NCBI GenBank assembly: GCA_025934395.1
Contig: JAICYC010000009.1
Coordinates: 1 to 64,000 of the forward strand
Source of the DNA: Solirubrobacteraceae bacterium
GTDB lineage: Bacteria > Actinomycetota > Thermoleophilia > Solirubrobacterales > Solirubrobacteraceae
Direction of reading: 5' to 3'
Length of the DNA stretch: 64,000 bases
A program made the translations under genes and the position numbers. The stretch's first letter is position 1, and each line of letters starts with the position of its first letter. Positions 57,301 through 64,000 of this stretch are shown here, piece after piece. The notes below the pieces were generated by a model. The model ran no database searches. It worked only from the letters and a program-made list of their open reading frames with translations, and was not told the DNA's origin.

Positions 57301-58431
57301 ATGAGCGACGCGCCCTCCAGCCCCGAGCGCGTTGCGATCGCGCACGACTACCTGCTCGTGATGCGGGGCGCGGAGCGCACGTTCGCTGCGATCGCGCAGC
57401 TGTACGAGCGCGCGCCGATCTACACCCTGCTCTACGACGAGGCGGGAACCGCGGGGCGGTTCGCGGGCCGCTCCATCACCACCTCCCCGCTGCAGCGTCT
57501 CGGCGTGGGCCAGAACGGCTTCCGCAGGCTGCTCCCGCTGTACCCGTTCGCCGTGCGGCGCCTGGCCCCCGAGCCGTGCGACGCGGTGGTGAGCAGCAGC
57601 AGCGCGTTCGCGCACGGGCTGACGGTGCCCGCCGGCGCCGTGCACGTCTGCTACTGCCACGCCCCGTTCCGCTACGCGTGGTACGAGCAGGAGCGCGCCC
57701 TCGCCGAGACGCCCGCGCCGCTGCGCGCGCCGCTGCGCGCACAGCTGGCGTGGATGCGCCGGTGGGACCGCGCGGCGAGTGAGCGCGTGGACCACTACGT
57801 CGCCAACTCGCAGCTCACGCGCGAGCGGATCCGGCGCTTCTACGGGCGCGACGCGCCGATCGTGCACCCGCCGGTGGAAACCGAGCGCTTCGCACCGGGC
57901 ACGCCCGGCGACTCGCTGCTGGTGGTCTCCGAGCTCGTGCACCACAAGCGGGTGCACGTGGCGCTCGAGGCGGCGCGGCGCGCGCACGCGGCGATCCGGA
58001 TCGTGGGGCGCGGTCCCGAGCACGACGCGCTGCGCGCCGCCTACCCCGAGGCGGAGTTCCTGGGGCGGGCCGACGACAGCGAGATCGCGTCGCTGTACGC
58101 GCAGGCCCGCGCAGTGATCGTCCCCAGCCGCGAGGAGTTCGGGATCACCGCGGTGGAGGCCCAGGCCGCCGGCCGCCCAGTGATCGCGGCGGCCGAGGGC
58201 GGGGCGCTCGAGACGGTGATCGACGGCGAGACGGGAACGCACGTGCCGCTCGACGACGTCGACGCGTTCGCACGTGCGATCGCGGAGATCGACGAGCTGC
58301 ACTTCGACCCCGCGCGCGCGGTGGCCAACGCGGCGAGGTTCTCGGTGGCGTCGTTCCGAGGCCGGCTCGCCGAGCAGGTCGCGGCGGCCCTCGCCGCCGG
58401 GCCGCGCTCGGTCCGCGCGCGGATAGGGTGA
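57301..58431 (+). CDS. Glycosyltransferase, GT4-like (WbdA/WbaZ-type)
   Basis: 376 residues from ATG 57301. VAIAHDYLLVMRGAERTFAA, HVCYCHAPFRYAWYEQE and VDHYVANSQLTRERIRRFYG are typical of mannosyl- or rhamnosyl-type GT4 enzymes of O-antigen and capsule clusters. VVSELVHHKRVHVALEAARR and PSREEFGITAVEAQAAGRPV form the donor domain. The catalogue start at 57169 is too far upstream. It is followed 7 bp later by another glycosyltransferase gene. Confidence 0.92.
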   Translation: MSDAPSSPERVAIAHDYLLVMRGAERTFAAIAQLYERAPIYTLLYDEAGTAGRFAGRSITTSPLQRLGVGQNGFRRLLPLYPFAVRRLAPEPCDAVVSSSSAFAHGLTVPAGAVHVCYCHAPFRYAWYEQERALAETPAPLRAPLRAQLAWMRRWDRAASERVDHYVANSQLTRERIRRFYGRDAPIVHPPVETERFAPGTPGDSLLVVSELVHHKRVHVALEAARRAHAAIRIVGRGPEHDALRAAYPEAEFLGRADDSEIASLYAQARAVIVPSREEFGITAVEAQAAGRPVIAAAEGGALETVIDGETGTHVPLDDVDAFARAIAEIDELHFDPARAVANAARFSVASFRGRLAEQVAAALAAGPRSVRARIG

Positions 58432-58438
58432 GCCGCCG

Positions 58439-59680
58439 ATGGCCGAGGCGTCTCTTCACATCGCGTGGCTGGGCCCGGCACCGGGGGAGGACGGCGGTGT
58501 GGCGGGGGTCGCCACCGAGCTGATGGGCGGCCTCGCCGCACGGGGGCACCGGATCGACGCGTTCTTTCCCTCCTCGGGCCAGGTGATCCCGGAGCGCCTG
58601 CGCGACCGCCCCGATGTGGTCTTCCACTGGGGGACGAGCGAATGGAAGTGGGATCGCTGGTACAGCCGCTCGCGGATCGGCGCGTTCCTCAGCGGGATGG
58701 TCGCCCGCGGGCTCGCGTCGGTGCGCCTGCGGCGCGAGATCGTCGCGCGACACGCCGAGGATCCCTTCGACCTCGTCTACCAGTTCTCCAGCATCGAGAG
58801 CTTCGCGCTGCCCGGCGCGCTGCGCCGGAGCGTGCCGTTGGTGCTCCACCCGGAGACCCACGCCGCCGGCGAGCTGCGGGCCCTGATCGGCGAGCGCAGG
58901 CTGGGCCTGCGCTGCCACCCCACCGGCCGCTACCTAACCGTCGTGGCGACGATGCTGCTGCGCTCGGCCCTCCAGCTGTACATGATCCGGCGAGCCGCGC
59001 TGCTCGTGTGCATCAGCGGCGTCTTCCGCGATCACATGGTGGCCGACTACCGCTTCCCCCGCGCGCGCACGGTGGTGGCGCCGAACCCGGTGCGCCTCGA
59101 GCGTTTCGAGCCCGCGGACGCCCCCGTGGGCGATCCGCCGCAGGTGCTCGTGCTCGGACGGATCGCGGTGCGCAAGGGGGTGCAGGACGTGGTCTGCGCA
59201 GCACGGGAGCTGGCCGCGCGCGGCGAGCGCGTGCGCTTCCGGATCGTGGGGGGTCCGAGCCTGTGGTCGGACTACACGCCGCTGCTGGAGGATCTGCCGG
59301 ACGGGGCCGAGTACGCGGGGCGGGTGTCCGCAGCGGACATCGGCGCGGAGCTGGCCGCGAGCGACGTGCTGCTGCAGCCGAGCCACTACGAGCCGTTCGC
59401 GCTGACCGTCGCGGAGGCGCTCGCCGCCGGCGTTCCGGTCGTAGGCACGAGCGAGGTGGGCGCGATCGAGCGGGTCGACCGGGTGGTGGCGGCGTGCGTG
59501 CCGCCGGGGTCTCCCACGGCGATCGCCGACGCGATCCTGGCGATGATCGAGCGGGTGCGCGCCGACCCGGGCGCGGTGAGCGCGCTCGCTCGCAGCGAGG
59601 CGCAGCGCCTGTACGCGCCCGAGGTGGTGTGCGCGACCGTCGCCGACGCGCTCGCGGCCCTCGCCGCTAGTCGCGCCTGA
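58439..59680 (+). CDS. Glycosyltransferase, GT4-like
   Basis: 413 residues. HIAWLGPAPGEDGGVAGVAT is the N-terminal loop, VLVLGRIAVRKGVQDVVCAA the donor-domain start, and QPSHYEPFALTVAEALAAGV the E-x7-E region. It is co-oriented with the previous gene. TAGGGT, 9 nt before the ATG and inside the previous gene's end, could add an internal promoter. Its end overlaps the convergent methyltransferase gene by 14 bp. Confidence 0.92.
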   Translation: MAEASLHIAWLGPAPGEDGGVAGVATELMGGLAARGHRIDAFFPSSGQVIPERLRDRPDVVFHWGTSEWKWDRWYSRSRIGAFLSGMVARGLASVRLRREIVARHAEDPFDLVYQFSSIESFALPGALRRSVPLVLHPETHAAGELRALIGERRLGLRCHPTGRYLTVVATMLLRSALQLYMIRRAALLVCISGVFRDHMVADYRFPRARTVVAPNPVRLERFEPADAPVGDPPQVLVLGRIAVRKGVQDVVCAARELAARGERVRFRIVGGPSLWSDYTPLLEDLPDGAEYAGRVSAADIGAELAASDVLLQPSHYEPFALTVAEALAAGVPVVGTSEVGAIERVDRVVAACVPPGSPTAIADAILAMIERVRADPGAVSALARSEAQRLYAPEVVCATVADALAALAASRA

Positions 59681-60404
59681 CCTCGTAGCGGCGCAGCAGC
59701 GCGTCCCGGCGATGGCGCAGCGGGGCGAGCGCGCCCCGCCGACCACCGGCGCCCGCGCCGGCCGAGCGGGCGGCGCGAGCGGCCTCGGTCTCGCGTGCGA
59801 CCTCCGGGTACTGGGTGCGGGCGCGCTTGAGCTCCACGATCCGGCGCTCGAGCTCGCGGGCACGCTCCGGGCCGGTCTCGACGGGCCGCGCGGGGTCCTT
59901 GATCGCCACGAGCGCGATGTCGAACTGCCGCACGACGTTCAGGAGATGCCGGCGCGACCAGCGCCGCAGCGGCCGCGGGAGGATGCCGAAGGCGCCCATG
60001 TAGGTGAAGCGCACGAGCACGCGGCGGAAGCTGAGCTCGCCGTCCTCGGCGGCAGACCCCTGCAGCGCGTCGGGGTCGAAGAAGTCGAACGAGTGCTCGT
60101 TGAAGTTGTGGTGGTGGTAGGGGTTCACCATGTGGTGTTCGGTCAGCGTGGCGTACGGCAGCGAGAGCAGCAGCACCCCGTCGTGCTCGAGCACCCTGTG
60201 GATCTCCGACAGCGCGAAGAGGTAGTCGGGGACGTGCTCCAGCGTGTGGTGGGAGACCACGGTGCTGACGCTGTCGCTGTCGAACGGCAGTCGCTCGGTG
60301 CCGAGGTCGAGGCTGACCTCGGCGCGCTCGTGGATGTCGATGTTGACGAAGCCCGGGATGAACGTCTTCGCGGCGCCGAGGTTGAGCTGGACGGGATCGG
60401 CCAC
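59667..60404 (-). CDS. Class I SAM-dependent methyltransferase (Methyltransf_11-like)
   Basis: 245 residues. VQLNLGAAKTFIPGFVNIDI is a short form of motif I, followed by LPFDSDSVSTVVSHHTLEHV and HDGVLLLSLPYATL. Proteins with this NLGAGxxxxxGxxNxD-like start are common in lipopolysaccharide and capsule clusters. The C-terminal 60 residues are helical and basic (AREL ERRIVELKRARTQYP region). It lies 1 bp after the glycosyltransferase-like gene 60406..61221, an operon. Confidence 0.85.
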   Translation of the reverse strand: MADPVQLNLGAAKTFIPGFVNIDIHERAEVSLDLGTERLPFDSDSVSTVVSHHTLEHVPDYLFALSEIHRVLEHDGVLLLSLPYATLTEHHMVNPYHHHNFNEHSFDFFDPDALQGSAAEDGELSFRRVLVRFTYMGAFGILPRPLRRWSRRHLLNVVRQFDIALVAIKDPARPVETGPERARELERRIVELKRARTQYPEVARETEAARAARSAGAGAGGRRGALAPLRHRRDALLRRYEVRRD

Positions 60405-60405
60405 C

Positions 60406-61221
60406 TCAGATCAGCTCCGAGAGCCACGTCTCGTCGCCCGCGTAGATGCGGTCGTAGAGCGACTGGGAGAGCGCCAGGCGCCTGCCCTGCGTGCGCTCCT
60501 CCCAGGCGCGCCAGCGGCGCCTGTCGATCGCCCGGCCGATCCGCCCTGCGCCGGGCACCGGGGGCAGCTTCACCGGCGCGGGCGCGCCTTCGCTCTTGTG
60601 GATCCCGCTCGGGCCCCCCTTGCGAAAGCCGGAGCCGTGGTGGTAGACGATGTCGCCGTACACGCCGAAGAAGATCGGGTCGAGGTCGTGCCGGTTGCTG
60701 CGCAGCAGCGCCTCCCACGGCGTGCCGGTCAGCTCGAGCCGGCGCATCAGCGCGCCGCCCACGTCGGTCCGCAAGCGCCCGCGCGGCCCCCGCCACGCCG
60801 GGCCCGCCGACCAGTCGCCGGGGAGCGAGCGCCAGGTGCGCACGCTCGTCACGCAGAAGCACGGGTGCGGCTGCGGTTCGTCGAGGTTCTCAGCCCGCCG
60901 GACCGCCACGAGCGCGGCCCGCGACAGGGCCGCTTCCAGCCTCGGCATCGGGTCCGCGATCGGGAACGCATCGCCGTCCAGGAACATGATCAGGTCGTCC
61001 GGGTCGGCGACCTCGGAGATCTCCATCGCGAGGTGGTTGAGCTTGCCGGCGTGCGGCCCGAGCTGCTCGATCACGTGGTCGAAGTGGGTGCCGTAGGAGG
61101 GGTCGATGTCCTCGAGCGACGTCCACGTCTGAAACGGCACCGCGAGGTGCCTGCGCAGGTAGCGGGTCTGGATCTCGACCCAGCGCGGAGAGCGGTAGTG
61201 AACCGTTGCGATGTGGAGCAT
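60406..61221 (-). CDS. GT-A-like glycosyltransferase of unknown specificity
   Basis: 271 residues. MLHIATVHYRSPRWVEIQTR starts a Rossmann-like nucleotide-sugar domain, and DDLIMFLDGDAFPIADPMPR contains a D-x-D motif typical of metal-dependent GT-A enzymes. CFCVTSVRTWRSLPGDW and DPIFFGVYGDIVYHHGSGFR follow. I do not recognise a named family. Co-transcribed with the methyltransferase gene downstream; no clear -10 box is seen before its ATG. Confidence 0.7.
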   Translation of the reverse strand: MLHIATVHYRSPRWVEIQTRYLRRHLAVPFQTWTSLEDIDPSYGTHFDHVIEQLGPHAGKLNHLAMEISEVADPDDLIMFLDGDAFPIADPMPRLEAALSRAALVAVRRAENLDEPQPHPCFCVTSVRTWRSLPGDWSAGPAWRGPRGRLRTDVGGALMRRLELTGTPWEALLRSNRHDLDPIFFGVYGDIVYHHGSGFRKGGPSGIHKSEGAPAPVKLPPVPGAGRIGRAIDRRRWRAWEERTQGRRLALSQSLYDRIYAGDETWLSELI

Positions 61222-61350
61222 GGGGTCGTGGATCCGTTCAGGGCGGCGGCGTGCATCCCGACCGGCCGCTGGGCGCGCAGCGCGCCCAGGCCCCTTCGAC
61301 CAGCGCGATCATAGCTGCGGCCCGCGTGCGCCCCGAGCGCGGCGGAGGGC

Positions 61351-62853
61351 CTAGAGGCCGCGGCGTCCGAGCACGTGCGGGACGGTCCGCAGGAGGATCT
61401 TCACGTCGGTCCAGAGAGACCAGTTGGCCACGTACAGGTAGTCGATCGCGACCATCTCCTTCAGCGGCACCCGCGAGGGCCCGAGGATCTGCCACGGGCC
61501 GGTCATCCCCGGCATCAGCTCCAGTCGGCGGCGGTGCCACCCCTCCACGCGCTGGTCCTCCTCGACGACCAGCGGACGAGGCCCGACGAGGCTCATCTCG
61601 CCTTTGAAGACGTTCATGAGCTGCGGCAGCTCGTCGAGCGCCGTGCTGCGCAGCAGGCGCCCGACGCGCGTCACGCGCGGGTCCTCGGCGATCTTGAACA
61701 GCCCCTCCTTGGCCTCGTTGCGGTGGCGCAGCGAGTCCTTCATCGCGTCGGCCCCGTCGACCATCGTGCGGAACTTGAGCATGTGGAAGCGGTGGCCGTG
61801 GCGGCCCACGCGCAGCTGGCGGAAGAACACGGGCCCGCGCGAGTCGAGCTTGATCGCGATCGCGATCGCGAGCAGGATCGGCGAGATCGCGATCAGCCCC
61901 AGCGATGCGCCGAGCAGGTCGAAGGCGCGTTTGAAGGCCGCCGAGGAGCGCGTCAGGTCGAAGCGGCGCACGCCCATCACGGTGACGCCGTGCAGGTCGT
62001 CGAACTCGACCGAGGAGCCCACGACCTCGAGCAGTCGCGGTAGCACGCTCACGCGCACCCCGACCGCCTTGAGCGTCCTGACGAGGTTGAGCATCTCGCC
62101 CGCGTCCACGCTGCGGGGCGCGATTATCGCGCGGTGGACGTCGAGGGTCTGGGCGAGGTCGCGGATCTCCGCCAGCCGCGGCTCGGAGAAGGAGTCGGTT
62201 GACCACGGCTCGACCTTGTCGAGGTCCAGGTGCGCGACCACCTTGGCGTTGACACCGCCGTGGCCGACGAGCTTCGCGCGGATCGTCTCGGCGGAGATCT
62301 CGTCGCCGATGAACAGACAACGCTCGATCGGCGAGACGCGCAGGGCGATCATGCGCGCCACCGACCGGCCGAGGATCAGCAGCGCAGCCAGCGACACCCA
62401 CAGGAACAGCGCCTCGTGGCGGTCGAGCGCGCCGCGCACGAGCAGGCCTTCGGTCAGCCAGGCGATCAGCGCACAGAGCGTCGCGAGCTGGAACAGCCGC
62501 GGCGCCTCGTCGAGCGTTGTCTTGCGCAGAAGCGTCTCGTCACGGTCGTAGAGGCCGGTGAGCTTCGCGCACACGACCAGGATCGGGACCGCCGCGAGCA
62601 CCGCCCAGGTGAGCTGCAGCGAGCGGCGTGAGAGCTCGACCGTGAGCACGAAGGCGGTCACGATCGCGATCACGTCGGCGGTGACGAGCAGGCGCCTGAA
62701 AACCGAGTCGCGGCGCATGCAGGCAGCCGGACCGCGCACCTCTGCGATGCCGGTCGTGAGCAGCCTGCGCCGACCCAGCTTCCCGCGTGTTACGGGAAGC
62801 GGCCGACCCCAACCTACGCCTGTCTCGGCGCTGCCGCCGGTCTCGACGCTCAT
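61351..62853 (-). CDS. Exopolysaccharide polyprenyl glycosylphosphotransferase (WbaP/WcaJ-type)
   Basis: 500 residues from ATG 62853, with AAGGAGG about 12 nt upstream. Four or five N-terminal membrane helices, a CoA-binding-like Rossmann segment (CLFIGDEISAETIRAKLV), then the bacterial sugar transferase domain: KRAFDLLGASLGLIAISPIL, GPVFFRQLRVGRHGHRFHML, LKFRTM, DELPQLMNVFKGEMSLVGPR and PGMTGPWQI. It starts each repeat unit by moving sugar-phosphate onto undecaprenyl phosphate. The promoter has a direct repeat over its -35. Confidence 0.95.
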   Translation of the reverse strand: MSVETGGSAETGVGWGRPLPVTRGKLGRRRLLTTGIAEVRGPAACMRRDSVFRRLLVTADVIAIVTAFVLTVELSRRSLQLTWAVLAAVPILVVCAKLTGLYDRDETLLRKTTLDEAPRLFQLATLCALIAWLTEGLLVRGALDRHEALFLWVSLAALLILGRSVARMIALRVSPIERCLFIGDEISAETIRAKLVGHGGVNAKVVAHLDLDKVEPWSTDSFSEPRLAEIRDLAQTLDVHRAIIAPRSVDAGEMLNLVRTLKAVGVRVSVLPRLLEVVGSSVEFDDLHGVTVMGVRRFDLTRSSAAFKRAFDLLGASLGLIAISPILLAIAIAIKLDSRGPVFFRQLRVGRHGHRFHMLKFRTMVDGADAMKDSLRHRNEAKEGLFKIAEDPRVTRVGRLLRSTALDELPQLMNVFKGEMSLVGPRPLVVEEDQRVEGWHRRRLELMPGMTGPWQILGPSRVPLKEMVAIDYLYVANWSLWTDVKILLRTVPHVLGRRGL

Positions 62854-62950
62854 CGTCCCTGCCGCCTCCTTGCTCGCCACAACGTCCCCATACTCCAAGC
62901 ACCAGCCCGAACAAATGTCGAGATCCTGTGACCCCCGTGAAGCCTCCGGC

Positions 62951-62979
62951 ATCATAGACAGAGGCCGCAACTAGCGCAA
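62951..62979 (-). promoter_or_regulatory. Sigma-70-type promoter of the glycosylphosphotransferase gene
   Basis: On the reverse strand TTGCGC (62979-62974) and TATGAT (62956-62951) are separated by exactly 17 bp. It is the best two-box promoter found in the window. The transcript would start near 62944, about 90 nt before the ATG. Confidence 0.7.
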
Positions 62980-62992
62980 GGCAACTAGCGCA
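62967..62992. repeat. Direct repeat GCAACTAGCGCA x2 over the -35 box
   Basis: GCAACTAGCGCA occurs at 62967-62978 and again at 62981-62992, a 14-bp period. The first copy contains the -35 hexamer. Two in-phase copies over a promoter suggest an operator for a DNA-binding regulator. Confidence 0.6.
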
Positions 62993-63220
62993 CGACTTGC
63001 CGGGCTAACGGTCGCGGCCACCGTCCCCTTCACGCCCCACCACGCGAGCCGGTGTCCCCGCTCGCGGGCCCCTCGGGGCGCCGCCGGAGCATAGCGCGCC
63101 CGCGAATGCGGCGTGCATGCAGGTGGTCCGGAAAAGCTGTCCCGATAAGTTCGACCCGATCGGTGAACATCAGCTACCATCGCTCGCTCGGAGACGACAG
63201 ACCAGGGGGCTTGGCAGGAG

Positions 63221-64000
63221 ATGCACATCGATCCGTACATCGTTCTCGGCAGCGCAGTCGTGGGCTTCCTCGTCGGGATGACCGGCGCGGGCGGGGGCGC
63301 GCTGATGACGCCGATGCTGATCCTGCTGTTCAGCGTGAAGCCCTCCTCCGCGATCTCGAGCGACCTCGTCGCGGCGGTGCTGATGCGACCCGTGGGAGCC
63401 GCCGTGCACCTGCGCAAGGGCACCGTGAACAAAACGCTCGTGAAGTGGATGGTGCTCGGCTCGGTGCCGATGGCGTTCCTCGGCTCCTACTTACTCCATC
63501 TCATGGGCAACGAGAAGTCGGCGCAGACGAACATCGAGAAAGCGCTGGGGGCGGCGCTCCTGGTGGGCGCCGCCGCGATGGTGCTGCGCTACGTGCTCGA
63601 CCAGCGCACCGGCGGCAAGCGCACGGGCACGATCAGGGAGATCGTGGCCAAGCCCCTGCCGACCGTGCTGATCGGGATGCTCGGAGGGATCGTCGTGGGG
63701 TTGACGTCGGTCGGCTCGGGATCGCTGATGATCATCCTGCTGCTGTTCCTCTACCCGACGATCGGCGCCAACCAGCTCGTGGGGACCGACCTCACCCAGG
63801 CGGTCCCGCTGACCGCCGCTGCCGCAGTGGGCGCGCTCGTCTTCGGCCACGTGGAATTCGGGGTGACGACGTCGCTGATCCTCGGGAGCGTTCCGGCGGT
63901 GCTGGTGGGCTCGATGCTCTCCTCGAGCGCGCCCGACCGGTACGTGCGCCCCGTGATCACGTTCGTGATCTTCGCCTCCGGCCTGAAGTACGCGGGCCTC
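63221..64000 (+). CDS. TauE/SafE family anion exporter (truncated by window edge)
   Basis: The ATG at 63221, preceded by GGCAGGAG, opens a frame that runs off the right edge (260 codons seen), which is why the ORF track omits it. Residues 1-40 read MHIDPYIVLGSAVVGFLVGM then TGAGGGALMTPMLILLF; a second half repeats the pattern as GIVVGLTSVGSGSLMIILLL. The two-fold repeat of membrane helices is typical of TauE/SafE proteins, which export sulfite, sulfoacetate or other organic anions. Next to a sulfation locus a sulfur-anion role is tempting but unproven. Confidence 0.85.
   Translation, partial: MHIDPYIVLGSAVVGFLVGMTGAGGGALMTPMLILLFSVKPSSAISSDLVAAVLMRPVGAAVHLRKGTVNKTLVKWMVLGSVPMAFLGSYLLHLMGNEKSAQTNIEKALGAALLVGAAAMVLRYVLDQRTGGKRTGTIREIVAKPLPTVLIGMLGGIVVGLTSVGSGSLMIILLLFLYPTIGANQLVGTDLTQAVPLTAAAAVGALVFGHVEFGVTTSLILGSVPAVLVGSMLSSSAPDRYVRPVITFVIFASGLKYAGL

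Larger units (their letters stand above)
62854..63220. other. 367-bp divergent intergenic region
   Basis: The only gap over 300 bp. It holds the glycosylphosphotransferase leader (about 90 nt), its promoter and the direct repeats at 62967-62992. The next 200 bp up to the TauE/SafE gene show GC-rich hairpin potential (GCTCGCGGGCCCC and GGGGCGCC near 63060) and a weak -10 TACCAT near 63175. No gene was recognised. Confidence 0.6.

Noticed and set aside
63050-63080. GC-rich inverted sequences near 63060 as a terminator
   Set aside because: Pairing is short and irregular and no gene ends there; both flanking genes are divergent.

Overview
The window is very GC-rich, gene-dense DNA from a high-GC actinobacterium, most likely of the Thermoleophilia/Solirubrobacterales type. 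That assignment is inference. It rests on extreme GC, frequent GTG starts, an OpcA-containing pentose phosphate operon, an EgtB/EgtD pair, a c-di-AMP riboswitch in front of an RlpA-like protein, and many genes whose -10 hexamer sits only 6-10 nt before the start codon (apparently leaderless). No rRNA, tRNA, CRISPR array, insertion sequence or prophage was recognised.

Layout. 1-5400: start of the primary sigma factor gene (reverse, cut by the window edge), a basic Ala/Arg/Lys protein, a c-di-AMP riboswitch with an RlpA-like secreted protein, a degenerate GGDEF protein, a conserved hypothetical, a hexapeptide acyltransferase and glpX. 5500-10700: an oxidative pentose phosphate operon, gnd-zwf-opcA-pgl-histidine phosphatase, in which the 5' end of opcA is broken by an in-frame TAG. 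10700-14100: two glycosyltransferases and an FkbM methyltransferase. 14100-16300: egtB-egtD (ergothioneine). 16300-22200: fatty-acid beta-oxidation genes (SDR dehydrogenase, thiolase, acyl-CoA dehydrogenase) mixed with a methyltransferase, a sulfotransferase and a metallopeptidase. 22200-30500: small housekeeping and stress genes (hydrolase, rhodanese, cupin, ArfB-like rescue factor, MptB-like mannosyltransferase, cold-shock protein, RibD-like reductase, MscS channel, UppP, a secreted Fn3-like protein).

30500-63000 is the most interesting part: a large surface-polysaccharide locus with a strong sulfation signature. It holds PAPS synthesis (cysD-cysNC), five sulfotransferases (a sixth lies at 19.4 kb), at least seven glycosyltransferases, a PIG-L de-N-acetylase, sugar methyltransferases, a secreted clan GH-A-like glycoside hydrolase, and the assembly machinery: polyprenyl glycosylphosphotransferase, ABC-type flippase/exporter, O-antigen-polymerase-like protein and a Wzc-like chain-length protein. 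Wzc, Wzy, ABC exporter, two sulfotransferases and a glycosyltransferase form one tight reverse-strand operon in which each neighbouring pair overlaps by 4-11 bp. A TauE/SafE anion exporter gene begins at the right edge.

Working model (inference): sulfate is activated to PAPS by CysD/CysNC. Repeat units are built on a polyprenyl carrier by the glycosylphosphotransferase and glycosyltransferases, then methylated, possibly de-N-acetylated, and sulfated. They are flipped by the ABC protein, polymerised by the Wzy-like protein under control of the Wzc-like protein, and the lipid carrier is recycled by UppP. A sulfated exopolysaccharide of this kind in such an actinobacterium is the candidate undescribed system here.
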